This document shows, one piece after another, positions 29,279 through 38,394 of a DNA stretch of 64,000 nt. The first letter of the stretch is position 1. The number at the start of each line of letters is the position of its first letter. The stretch is from Gammaproteobacteria bacterium. GTDB lineage: Bacteria; Pseudomonadota; Gammaproteobacteria; Pseudomonadales; Pseudohongiellaceae. The notes beneath the pieces were generated by a model, which saw only the letters and a program-made list of their open reading frames with translations, searched no databases and was not told the origin of the DNA. The stretch is from assembly GCA_002706685.1 (NCBI GenBank), contig PALV01000018.1, forward strand, positions 1 through 64,000. Direction: 5' to 3'. The position numbers and the translations under genes are program-made.

Positions 29279-30748
29279 TCAAGGTACTGGCGTTTTGAGT
29301 GCCTGATAGAAATTATCCACGCTTTCGCCTTCATTCTGTGGAGACTGTGTCATCAGTGAGACCACCGGTATCACGACCAGCGGCACCAGCGTAGTGAAAT
29401 AGGCCGCCACATCATTCTCCAGTCCGAGGACAAAGGTGTTGGCTGCCCAGCCTGCCAGGCCAAGCCCGTATCCGCTGGCAATGCCCCAGAACACACCCTG
29501 CTCGGTAGTCTTGCGCCAGTAGAAGATGAAACCGATAGCCAGGGCCGGCGGCACAACCATCGCGAAGCCCAGCAGCAGCAATTCAAGCACCGAGGTAATC
29601 GGCAGCACGCAGGCCAGGGCACCGGCGAATAATCCGTAGATGACACTGGTAATGCGGTAGGAACGCAGCTTGCGCTTTGGTTCAAAATCTTTGGAACCCG
29701 GAATCCAGTCATTCACAAACAGCGTGGCGCTGGATAGCAGAATCGGGCCACCTGAGGAAATCAGCGCTGCCAGTACCGCCGCAAGCGCGATACCGCCAAT
29801 GATGGGGCCTGTATCGGTGGCAATTCGTGTAATTGTGGCATAGCTGGTAATACCGCTGTCCGTGCCGTAACGTGCAACCGCCTCAATACCAATGATGGAA
29901 GCGAGTACCGGCATCAGCGCCGCCAGTACACCCGCCAGCAGGAAGGCGGGAATCAGCAGGTTCTCACGTCGGGCTGAGCTGGAGTAGTTCACATAAACCG
30001 AAGCGGCTGGCGTATGAATGACCGCAGAGAAGAACATGGCAATGACCGGGAACCAGCCAAGGCCTACGAAACTCCACCAGCTGGCAGCATTGGTATCCGG
30101 GTCTGCAGCCAGCGCCGCGTCCACTTTCTCTTTGATACCACTGATACCGCCCAGTTCAGCGCCTGCCACCATCGCAACAGCCAGCAGACCAAAGGTCACC
30201 ACCACCACGTGGATGACGTTGGTAGCCGATGCCCCGCGCAGACCCGACAGTGTGGTTGAACTGATGATGATCAGCGCACCGATCATGATCGCCAGTTCGC
30301 GGTTAATGCCGAACACGGCGCTGATGATGATACCGATCAGAAGAGGCTCAAGGATATTGATGATCAGGTATTCGGTCTGCACGCAAAGGCTGGTCAACCG
30401 GCCGTTGCGCTGACTGTCGTGACGTTTTACGAACAGCTCGCCAATCGTTGTCAGTCGCAGACGGCGGTAAGGCACCGCAAAAAAGATACCCACCAGAGCC
30501 AGCGCCAGAAAGGAATTGACGCCGTACCACATGTTCCAGACACCGGTGTTCATGGTGTCGCCAGCAACGCCATAAGTGCCTGCACCACCGATGCGGGTAC
30601 CGGCGATACCGGCGGCAATCAGCCACAGGCCCATGCCACCACCACCGATCGCCCAGTCATCTGAACTGCTGCTGCGTTTGGTCAGATACATGCCGACCAA
30701 GGTCACGACCACCAGATACACGATGATGGTGATGCCTGCCATATCCAT
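29279..30748 (-). CDS. Sodium:solute symporter family transporter
   Basis: A 489-residue inner-membrane protein of the SSS family with about 13 hydrophobic helices. The N-terminus has the family pattern of a short helix, then SSDDWAIGG and AGTRIGGAGTYG in the unwound helix region, as in pantothenate/proline-type symporters. The substrate cannot be told. It lies 60 bases downstream of frmA on the same strand and could belong to the fghA-frmA transcript, so uptake of a compound whose catabolism yields formaldehyde is a reasonable but unproved idea. Confidence 0.88.
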   Translation of the reverse strand: MDMAGITIIVYLVVVTLVGMYLTKRSSSSDDWAIGGGGMGLWLIAAGIAGTRIGGAGTYGVAGDTMNTGVWNMWYGVNSFLALALVGIFFAVPYRRLRLTTIGELFVKRHDSQRNGRLTSLCVQTEYLIINILEPLLIGIIISAVFGINRELAIMIGALIIISSTTLSGLRGASATNVIHVVVVTFGLLAVAMVAGAELGGISGIKEKVDAALAADPDTNAASWWSFVGLGWFPVIAMFFSAVIHTPAASVYVNYSSSARRENLLIPAFLLAGVLAALMPVLASIIGIEAVARYGTDSGITSYATITRIATDTGPIIGGIALAAVLAALISSGGPILLSSATLFVNDWIPGSKDFEPKRKLRSYRITSVIYGLFAGALACVLPITSVLELLLLGFAMVVPPALAIGFIFYWRKTTEQGVFWGIASGYGLGLAGWAANTFVLGLENDVAAYFTTLVPLVVIPVVSLMTQSPQNEGESVDNFYQALKTPVP

Positions 30749-30808
30749 GATATTCCCCCCCGGGATTATTGTTTTAAATGATACCGGGGCGGGATTCTAG
30801 CCTGCGCG

Positions 30809-31915
30809 TCAGTACAGTACAACGCTGCGGATGGATTTACCCTCGTGCATCAGATCAAATGCCTCATTGATGCGCTCGAGCGGCATGGTGTGGGTAATCA
30901 GGTCATCGATATTGATACGTCCTTCCATATACCAGTCGACGATGGTCGGCACGTCAGTGCGCCCTCGCGCACCGCCAAAGGCACTGCCGCGCCAGACACG
31001 GCCCGTCACCAGCTGGAAGGGGCGGGTCGAGATTTCCTGGCCAGCACCAGCCACACCGATAATGACTGACTCACCCCAGCCCTTGTGGCAGGCCTCCAGC
31101 GCCTGCCGCATGGTATTGACGTTGCCGATGCATTCAAAGGTGTAATCGGCACCACCATGGGTCAGATCGACGATCGCCTCAACCACATTGTCGACTTCCT
31201 TGGGGTTGATGAAATCTGTCATGCCGAATTTTTTCGCCAGCTCGACTTTGGCCGGATTGATGTCCACACCCACGATCTGCCGCGCCCCGACCATACGTGC
31301 CGCCTGAATGACATTCAGGCCGATACCGCCAAGACCAAATACAACCACTCGCGAACCCGGCTCCACTTTGGCGTCAAACACCACGGCCCCGACGCCGGTT
31401 GTCACACCGCAGCCGATATAACAGACCTTGTCCAGGGGCGCATCGCTGCGAATCTTCGCCAGGGCTATCTCGGGAAGCACGGTATAGTTGGAAAATGAAG
31501 AGCAGCCCATATAGTGCAGGATAGGTTTGCCATCCAGCGAAAAACGGCTGGTACCATCTGGCATCACCCCTTTTCCCTGCGTGCTGCGAATCGCCTGGCA
31601 CAGATTCGTTTTGGGATGCAGACAGTACTCGCATTCACGGCATTCAGGTGTATACAGCGGGATGACTGTGTCACCCTTTTTTAAGGATTTAACGCCCGGT
31701 CCCACATCAACAACAATACCGGCACCTTCATGGCCCAGGATGGCCGGAAATGCACCCTCTGGATCATCGCCAGACAGAGTGAAGGCATCCGTATGGCAGA
31801 CACCTGTCGCCTTGAGCTCTACCAGCACCTCACCCGCCTTGGGCCCCTCAAGATCAACTTCCATAATTTCGAGTGGTTTTCCGGCTGCGAATGCAACCGC
31901 TGCTTTGGTTTTCAT
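30809..31915 (-). CDS. frmA: S-(hydroxymethyl)glutathione dehydrogenase (class III alcohol dehydrogenase)
   Basis: Oxidises the glutathione-formaldehyde adduct to S-formylglutathione with NAD+, the key step of formaldehyde detoxification. Its 368 residues match. Catalytic zinc ligands lie in GVCHTD and GHEGAG, structural zinc cysteines in [17 protein letters not shown], and the NAD-binding turn in [10 protein letters not shown]; the class III fingerprint [10 protein letters not shown] is present. It stands 41 bases after fghA on the same strand, so both steps are encoded together. No frmR repressor gene is nearby. Confidence 0.96.
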   Translation of the reverse strand: MKTKAAVAFAAGKPLEIMEVDLEGPKAGEVLVELKATGVCHTDAFTLSGDDPEGAFPAILGHEGAGIVVDVGPGVKSLKKGDTVIPLYTPECRECEYCLHPKTNLCQAIRSTQGKGVMPDGTSRFSLDGKPILHYMGCSSFSNYTVLPEIALAKIRSDAPLDKVCYIGCGVTTGVGAVVFDAKVEPGSRVVVFGLGGIGLNVIQAARMVGARQIVGVDINPAKVELAKKFGMTDFINPKEVDNVVEAIVDLTHGGADYTFECIGNVNTMRQALEACHKGWGESVIIGVAGAGQEISTRPFQLVTGRVWRGSAFGGARGRTDVPTIVDWYMEGRINIDDLITHTMPLERINEAFDLMHEGKSIRSVVLY

Positions 31916-31955
31916 GATTATTTTCTCCCGTCGAGTTCGTTATGCGATCGCGTGT

Positions 31956-32804
31956 TCAGCCAAGATAACGTGCGTGGAATCGCAGATGCTCTTCAATATA
32001 GCTGGCAATAAAGTAATAGCTGTGATCATAACCCGGCTGGTACCTCACCTGCACATCGGCGTAGCCATCAGTTGCCGCGATCAGATTGTCAGTCAGCAGC
32101 TGCTCTCGCAGAAAGTTGTCCTCAGTGCCCTGATCCACCAGCAAGGGCAGTTTCAGACCACGTTTTTTGATCAGCTCTACGCTGTCGTAGTCAAGCCAGC
32201 TGGCCTGCTCATTACCCAGGTAGGCAGAAAAAGCCTTATGCCCCCAAGGGCACTGCGAGGGATTGGCGATTGGCGCGAAGGCGGACACAGAACAGTAATT
32301 TTCGGGTTCCCGCACTGCCATGATGATGGCACCGTGTCCGCCCATGGAATGACCACAGATTGAACGCCGGGCACTGATTGGAAAGTGACCCTCGACCACT
32401 GCCGGCAATTCCTTTGTGATGTAGTCATACATCTGGTAGTGAGTCTGCCAGGGAGACTCGGTGGCATTGACATAAAACCCGGCGCCCTTGCCAAGATCAT
32501 AGCCCTCATCATCGGGGACATCGTCTCCTCTCGGGCTGGTATCGGGAATGACCAACGCAAGACCCAGCTCTGCTGCAACTCTCTGCGCACCGGCTTTGGT
32601 GCTGAAGTTTTCGTCATTGCAGGTCAGGCCTGACAGGAAATAGACAGCCGGCACTGCTTTCTTTTCACTGGCAGCAGGTATAAACACTGAAAACTGCATT
32701 TTGCACTGCAGCGTCTCTGACCAGTGCGTCACTCTGATCTGCTGCCCGCCAAAAGCCTTTACCTGGCTGACCTGATCGATTCCCGTTTCGTTTTTGCTGG
32801 ACAT
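31956..32804 (-). CDS. fghA: S-formylglutathione hydrolase
   Basis: Hydrolyses S-formylglutathione to formate and glutathione, the second step after FrmA. I use the ATG at 32804 (282 residues), which starts MSSKNETGIDQ and matches family length; an ATG 31 codons upstream at 32897 would be atypical. The esterase-D fold shows GHSMGGHGA with the catalytic serine, the downstream Asp in VDQGTEDNFL and the His in GYDHSYYFI. It is transcribed ahead of frmA and divergent from the amino acid permease. Confidence 0.95.
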   Translation of the reverse strand: MSSKNETGIDQVSQVKAFGGQQIRVTHWSETLQCKMQFSVFIPAASEKKAVPAVYFLSGLTCNDENFSTKAGAQRVAAELGLALVIPDTSPRGDDVPDDEGYDLGKGAGFYVNATESPWQTHYQMYDYITKELPAVVEGHFPISARRSICGHSMGGHGAIIMAVREPENYCSVSAFAPIANPSQCPWGHKAFSAYLGNEQASWLDYDSVELIKKRGLKLPLLVDQGTEDNFLREQLLTDNLIAATDGYADVQVRYQPGYDHSYYFIASYIEEHLRFHARYLG

Positions 32805-32994
32805 ACGGCGTGCGGCTCCCCTAAATTCATCTGACTGTATTAAATATTCCCGTTTATCGCATCCTGACCAGGCTGTAATGCTGATAAGCTGCTGCAATAC
32901 CCGAAGATAAACCAGGCCAAAGCCAGTCTCAACGTTACATTACGCATTACTGCATAGATCAGGATCAACACAGACACCATAAAGGCAGGACCGC

Positions 32995-34329
32995 ATGAGC
33001 CAACAGGGCAGTTACAAACCGTCGACCGCAGTCGCTGTGGTCATTGCCAATATGGTGGGTACCGGTGTTTTCACCAGTCTTGGTTACCAGATCATCGACA
33101 TTAAATCGACTTTCGCGCTGCTGATGCTCTGGCTGGTCGGTGGCATTGCCGCGCTTTGTGGCGCGCTAACCTATGCCGAACTGGCAAGCCGGTTACCGCG
33201 CTCAGGTGGTGAGTACAACTTTCTCAGTCGCATTTATCACCCGGCGGTTGGCTTCGTATCTGGCTGGGTTTCGCTGACAGTCGGGTTTGCGGCCCCAACA
33301 GCACTGGCCGCCATGACATTCGCGGCCTACCTTGATTCGGCGCTGACGGCAGTGGAGCTGAACCGCATGCTGATTGCGGTGCTGCTGGTGATCATTGTAA
33401 CCGTCACACATGGACGAAATCATCGCGCCAGTGGCGGCCTGCAAAACTGGTTCACGCTGATCAAGGTCGGACTGATACTGGGGTTTGTGACGTTGGTGAC
33501 CCTGAGCGTCGACACTCCCCAGCCCTTAAGCCTGCTGCCCTCAGACAGCGACCTCGGCGTACTGACCAGCAGCGCGTTCGCCGTATCGCTGATCTACGTG
33601 AACTACGCCTATACTGGCTGGAATGCCGCTACCTACATCACCAGCGAAGTGGATGATCCGGCGCGTTCGGTGCCCAGAGTACTGATCCTGGGCACCGCCG
33701 TCGTCATCCTGTTATACCTGGCACTGAACGCAACATTTCTGTATGCCGTCCCCATGGAGCTTTTGGAGGGACGTCTGGAGATCGGGGTCATCGTAGCCCA
33801 GAACACCTTCGGACAGACTGGCGCGCTGATCATGGGTGCAGTGCTGTCTTTGCTGCTGATCTCCACTGTCAGCGCCATGTTGATGGCAGGCCCAAGAGTC
33901 CTGCAGGTCATGGGCGAGGACTTTCGGCTGTTCCGCTGGTTATCAGTGCGTCATGCTGACGGCGTGCCGCGCATCGCAATCTACTCCCAGGGTATTCTGA
34001 CAGCGCTGTTTATACTGACCTCAACCTTTGAGTCGATTCTGGTGTTCTCCGGATTCATACTCGGATTGAGTTCGCTGGCGACGGTGCTGGGTGTATTTGT
34101 GCTGCGCTATCGTCACGGCATAGATCGCCAGCCGGGAGAACAGACCTACAGGACATGGCTCTACCCCTACCCTCCACTGATCTACAGCGGTATTGTCATC
34201 TGGACGCTGACATTCATAACCATCAATCGCCCTCAGGAGGCCGGGATTGCGCTCGCCGTGATCATTGGCGGTTGCCTGTGCTACTGGCTCACAGAGCGCG
34301 CTTCGCGACCGGGAGCGAATCTCAACTAA
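32995..34329 (+). CDS. APC-family amino acid permease
   Basis: A 444-residue inner-membrane transporter with about 12 helices. The N-terminal MVGTGVFTSLG matches the substrate-binding unwound helix 1 of amino acid/polyamine/organocation carriers, and LASRLPRSGGEYNFL is the conserved helix 2-3 loop. It likely imports or exchanges amino acids; substrate not predictable. ATG is preceded by GGCAGGA. The next gene, 30 bases downstream, encodes an acylase-type amidase that could release amino acids for it. Confidence 0.9.
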   Translation: MSQQGSYKPSTAVAVVIANMVGTGVFTSLGYQIIDIKSTFALLMLWLVGGIAALCGALTYAELASRLPRSGGEYNFLSRIYHPAVGFVSGWVSLTVGFAAPTALAAMTFAAYLDSALTAVELNRMLIAVLLVIIVTVTHGRNHRASGGLQNWFTLIKVGLILGFVTLVTLSVDTPQPLSLLPSDSDLGVLTSSAFAVSLIYVNYAYTGWNAATYITSEVDDPARSVPRVLILGTAVVILLYLALNATFLYAVPMELLEGRLEIGVIVAQNTFGQTGALIMGAVLSLLLISTVSAMLMAGPRVLQVMGEDFRLFRWLSVRHADGVPRIAIYSQGILTALFILTSTFESILVFSGFILGLSSLATVLGVFVLRYRHGIDRQPGEQTYRTWLYPYPPLIYSGIVIWTLTFITINRPQEAGIALAVIIGGCLCYWLTERASRPGANLN

Positions 34330-34359
34330 CTGTCAATCCACTAACCAGTCGGAGTAATC

Positions 34360-36633
34360 ATGCTAAAAATAAAGACTCTTCTGATACCGGTAGCTCTGAC
34401 GCTGTTTGCGCTGCTGTCTGCCTGCTCCCAGGATAATGCCCCGCCGCCCCAGGCATCGTCGACAGACATGACTTCGGAGATGCAGCGGCTGCAGGCCCGG
34501 GCCGAGCGCGTTGAAATCATTCGCGATGACTTTGGTGTTGCTCACATCTACGGGGAAACCGATGCCGATGTGGTGTTTGGTTTTCTGTATGCCCAGGCCG
34601 AAGATGATTTCCCCCGGATTGAACGCAACTATACCTGGGCCATCGGCCGGCTGGCGGAGGTGGAAGGAGAGTCAGCGCTTTACAGCGACCTGCGCGCACA
34701 ACTCTATATGAGCGAAGCCGAGGCACGGACCGCTTACGCGGAAGCGCCAGAGTGGTTGCAGGAACTTAGTGAGGCGTTTGCTGATGGTCTGAACTATTAT
34801 CTGGCCAGCAATCCAGAGGTTGAACCTCTGTTACTGACCCGCTTTGAGCCATGGATGCCTTTCTATTTCTTCGAAGGCTCGATCGGTGGCGACATAGAGC
34901 AGATCCCGCTGGCAGGTATTGAGGCATTCTACTCATCGGCTGAGGAGCGCGTCAGCCAGCTGCCGACGACCACAGCACAGCTCGGCGATGATATGCGCGA
35001 GCTGTCACCAGTGCCCGCCGTCCCGCTGGCGCGCAGCATCTTTCAGGAGCCAGCCGGTTCCAATGGTATTGCTGTTACCGGCGATAAAAGTGCCAGTGGC
35101 AACGCGCTGCTGCTGATCAACCCGCACACCAGTTTTTTCTTCCGGGGTGAATACCACCTGGTCAGTGAAGAGGGTCTGAATGCCTACGGGGCCTCGACCT
35201 GGGGACAGTTCTTTATCTATCAGGGGTTTAATGAAACCACCGGCTGGATGCATACCAGCACCAGTGCCGACTTTATGGACGAGTTTGTCCATCAGGTCGT
35301 CAATGACAATGGCCAGTTAATGTATCGCTACGGCGACGAACTGCGACCTCTGGAGGTATCAGAAGTAACGCTGCGTTATCGCAGTGGCGAGCAGATGGCA
35401 GAGCGTACTTTCCCGGTGTACCGCACCCATCAGGGACCCATCACTCACCTGCACGACAACCAGTGGACCAGTACCCGTATCAACTGGAATCCAGTCGAGG
35501 CGCTGCGTCAGTCCTATCTGCGCATGAAAACAGATGATCTGGGAGAGTTCCTGGACATGATGGACATACGCACCAACTCCTCCAACAACACCGTGTTTGC
35601 CGACGCGGATGGCAACATCGCCTACTTCCATGGCAATTTCATGCCACGCCGTGATCCGCAGTTCGACTATGGTCAGCCGGTCGACGGCAGCAATCCGGCG
35701 ACAGACTGGCAGGGCATGCATGAGGTAGACGAAACCGTAACGGTCATAAACCCTGACAGCGACTGGATTCAGAACACCAACTCCACACCATTTACTGCAG
35801 CCGGTCCGGACAGCCCCGTTCGTGAAAACTACCCAGCCTATATGGCACCGGATGCCGAAAATTTTCGAGGGGTACATGCTGCCGCGCTGTTGTCGCAGAC
35901 ACCGCCCCTGACACTGGAGTCATTAATTGATCTTGCCTACGACCCCACCATCATCGGCTTTAGCCTGCTGATTGATGGTCTGGTCTCGGCCTGGGACGAT
36001 CAATCAGAGGAATGGCCCGCGCTGGCGCCCGCCATAGAAACACTTCGCGGCTGGGATCTGAATGTCAGCACCGGATCCGTTGCGATGACACTGGCGCACT
36101 TCTACGGCATGAATGCCGCGCAGGCTATCGATACGCCCGCCGGCCTGAGCCAGATGGAACAGATCAACTGGCTGGGGACCGGCAGTGAAGCTGAAGAACG
36201 TCTGCAGGTTTTCGCCGATACTCTGACACAACTGGAAAACAGTTTTGGCGACTGGCAGACGCCCTGGGGCGAGGTCAATCGTTACCAGCGCATCAGCGGT
36301 GCCATTGATCATCCCTACAGTGACGACGCTCCCAGCCTGCCAGTAGGTATGGCCTCATCGCGCTGGGGAGCACTGGCGTCATTTGGAGCCCGGGCGTTTC
36401 CCGGCACTGAACGCATTTACGGTACGGCCGGCAACAGCTTCATCGCCGTTGTTGAGTTTGGCGACCGGGTGCGCGCCAAATCCCTGTTGGCGGGCGGACA
36501 AAGCAATGACCCGAACTCCCCGCACTTCGACGATCAGGCACAGCGCTACGTAGACCGAGAGTTCAAGGATGTTGCTTTCTACCGTGAAGATGTGGAGCAA
36601 CGCGCCCAGCGTAGCTACTCACCGGGCGAGTAA
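34360..36633 (+). CDS. Penicillin acylase family lipoprotein (Ntn hydrolase)
   Basis: A 757-residue amidase of the penicillin/acyl-homoserine-lactone/aculeacin acylase group. It has a lipoprotein signal with lipobox LLSAC. The Ntn nucleophile is Ser234 in AGSNGIAV, which would become the N-terminus of the beta chain after self-cleavage between Gly233 and Ser234. Other family pieces are INPH just after, NSSNNTVFADADGNIAY, and WIQNTNSTPF. It should hydrolyse an amide of an acyl or amino acid at the outer face of the cell. Substrate (lactone signals, lipopeptides or peptides) is unknown. It probably shares a transcript with the amino acid permease. Confidence 0.88.
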   Translation: MLKIKTLLIPVALTLFALLSACSQDNAPPPQASSTDMTSEMQRLQARAERVEIIRDDFGVAHIYGETDADVVFGFLYAQAEDDFPRIERNYTWAIGRLAEVEGESALYSDLRAQLYMSEAEARTAYAEAPEWLQELSEAFADGLNYYLASNPEVEPLLLTRFEPWMPFYFFEGSIGGDIEQIPLAGIEAFYSSAEERVSQLPTTTAQLGDDMRELSPVPAVPLARSIFQEPAGSNGIAVTGDKSASGNALLLINPHTSFFFRGEYHLVSEEGLNAYGASTWGQFFIYQGFNETTGWMHTSTSADFMDEFVHQVVNDNGQLMYRYGDELRPLEVSEVTLRYRSGEQMAERTFPVYRTHQGPITHLHDNQWTSTRINWNPVEALRQSYLRMKTDDLGEFLDMMDIRTNSSNNTVFADADGNIAYFHGNFMPRRDPQFDYGQPVDGSNPATDWQGMHEVDETVTVINPDSDWIQNTNSTPFTAAGPDSPVRENYPAYMAPDAENFRGVHAAALLSQTPPLTLESLIDLAYDPTIIGFSLLIDGLVSAWDDQSEEWPALAPAIETLRGWDLNVSTGSVAMTLAHFYGMNAAQAIDTPAGLSQMEQINWLGTGSEAEERLQVFADTLTQLENSFGDWQTPWGEVNRYQRISGAIDHPYSDDAPSLPVGMASSRWGALASFGARAFPGTERIYGTAGNSFIAVVEFGDRVRAKSLLAGGQSNDPNSPHFDDQAQRYVDREFKDVAFYREDVEQRAQRSYSPGE

Positions 36634-36674
36634 TACATCACATTGGCTGCTTGACTTGATTGATGCAAAAGTCT

Positions 36675-36713
36675 GCCAGCAACCCGGCGGTCATACCGCC
36701 TGGGTTGCCTGGC
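36675..36713. terminator. Long hairpin between convergent acylase and hydrolase genes
   Basis: GCCAG-CAACCC-GGCGG pairs with CCGCC-T-GGGTTG-CC-TGGC around a TCATA loop. The TGA of the alpha/beta hydrolase gene (minus strand) lies in the loop, at 36691-36693. It is well placed as a bidirectional terminator, with only a short T run (TTTT at 36666-36670 read on the minus strand). Confidence 0.6.
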
Positions 36714-38394
36714 CTGCCACAATATACCAGCCAACAAACATCGTGTTGATCAGAGCGCCGGGGACGTAGCTGCCAGTGTGCCGCCAGGCACAGGTAGAGA
36801 TGGTCGATATGATGACCAGCAATGGCACAAACTGGATCATGACGATGGTATTTAATGGTTCAGCCGGCGTAAGCAGCAGTCCACGCGTAAACAGGCTGAT
36901 GTACTGAGCCAACAGAAAAATCGCAAAACCGCCTGCCAGCACCATGGCATTGCTCAGGTACTGCTGGCGAACCGTATCACTGGAGACCGAAAGACCGCCG
37001 TGCAGGGCCCTGCCGAGCAGCAGGAAGAACACCAGCAGCGGCGGCAGGTAAATCAGCATGTTCTGGAACTGATCCAGACTCAACAGCTTAAGCCCGACAA
37101 ACCAGAACCGGAAATCGATCAGGAAGAAATAGTCCGCGAGCAGTAGCGCCAAATATCCCACTCCCACGACCGCCAATGCAAATCTTGCCGCAGCAAACCA
37201 GGACACTGATTTAAAGCTGACCGCTTCCGCTTTGATCACCAGCCCAAGGGCGGTCGCCAGCAGCCCATTGAGTACAGCCCAGATAATGATCTGGTTGGTG
37301 ATACTCTGGGGAAACCAGGAAGATGCTGGCAGCATTGAGGCAGCCATTGAGAATACCGGGTAGAACACAGCAACCGGGATAAACATGCTAAGGGCTGCCA
37401 ATAACCACCACTTCCCATTGCGCTGGGTCCAGGCCATATTGATGGGGGCACCACTCAAACCCGCAAAAGCCGGGAATTGGATGAACTGCTTGATCGCCCC
37501 GCACAGCAGCACCACAAAACCAACAAATGCCAGTAAAGTGCCTATTTCCTTAAAGAACCAGATCTGTCCGGTCACACCCGCAGTCTGGGCGCCCGACAAG
37601 GTCAGCGCAAACCAGTCCACCGTATGCCCAATGGAAGCATGTGACAGATGATTGCCAGGATGCGTGACTGGCGGATTGTGCAGGACCCGCGCGGTGCCTG
37701 CCGGTACGCTTCCGTAAACGCGCCCCTCCTGGATGGTGTCTTCCACGCCAAACATGGCCTGCAGTTTCTCACTGGCGGCCACATCACTGCCGCGCGGCAC
37801 CTCCCACATCAGCGGCGCAAACTCATCATACTGGGCAAAGACGACGGACACATTGCGCGGCCAGTCTGGAGTACCCGGCAAAGCACGTCCGCTGCCAGTA
37901 CTGGAGCCCTGCAAGACCATGGAGCGGTAGGCATCCGGCATGGCAGCAGCCGCGGCAAGCACTGTCCAGCCACCCATTGAGTGGCCTTCCAGGCCGATAT
38001 TATCCGGATCAACAATATCCAGTGAACGCAGATAACGCAGAGCGGCCGGCCCGCCAAAACCATTGGAGAATGCCGGTGCATCCGAGTATCCGTGGCCACT
38101 CTGATCCAGAGCCAGTACGACATAGCCACGGCGCGCCAGCTCAATGGCGAAACCGGACTGCACTTCACGCGAGTTGATATAACCATGAACAGCCAGAACA
38201 CCAGGTGCCGGACTTTCTGCTGAAGCGTTAGCCGGGATATACAACAGGGCACTAAGTGTCTGGCCATTGTCTCCGGTGAACCTGATATCCTCGATACGTG
38301 TCCCACCGGATGTCTGCACCCAATGGGCCAAGAGTGATCCGACCAATACCAGAACACACCCTGCGATCAGCGTGCGAGCTGCTGACTGTTTCAT
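36691..38394 (-). CDS. Alpha/beta hydrolase fused to a multi-pass membrane domain
   Basis: A 567-residue protein with an N-terminal membrane anchor (about 7-25), an extracytoplasmic or cytoplasmic alpha/beta hydrolase domain at about 45-280, and about eight membrane helices at 285-560. The hydrolase shows LAVHGY (oxyanion), LALDQSGHGYS and the nucleophile elbow GHSMGG with Ser139; a late PVTHPGNHLSH segment would give the histidine. I know of no named family with this fusion; it resembles predicted S9/dienelactone-like hydrolases. The role of the membrane half is unknown. Its start overlaps the GGDEF gene stop by four bases, so both may be co-translated. Confidence 0.8.
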   Translation of the reverse strand: MKQSAARTLIAGCVLVLVGSLLAHWVQTSGGTRIEDIRFTGDNGQTLSALLYIPANASAESPAPGVLAVHGYINSREVQSGFAIELARRGYVVLALDQSGHGYSDAPAFSNGFGGPAALRYLRSLDIVDPDNIGLEGHSMGGWTVLAAAAAMPDAYRSMVLQGSSTGSGRALPGTPDWPRNVSVVFAQYDEFAPLMWEVPRGSDVAASEKLQAMFGVEDTIQEGRVYGSVPAGTARVLHNPPVTHPGNHLSHASIGHTVDWFALTLSGAQTAGVTGQIWFFKEIGTLLAFVGFVVLLCGAIKQFIQFPAFAGLSGAPINMAWTQRNGKWWLLAALSMFIPVAVFYPVFSMAASMLPASSWFPQSITNQIIIWAVLNGLLATALGLVIKAEAVSFKSVSWFAAARFALAVVGVGYLALLLADYFFLIDFRFWFVGLKLLSLDQFQNMLIYLPPLLVFFLLLGRALHGGLSVSSDTVRQQYLSNAMVLAGGFAIFLLAQYISLFTRGLLLTPAEPLNTIVMIQFVPLLVIISTISTCAWRHTGSYVPGALINTMFVGWYIVAGQATQAV

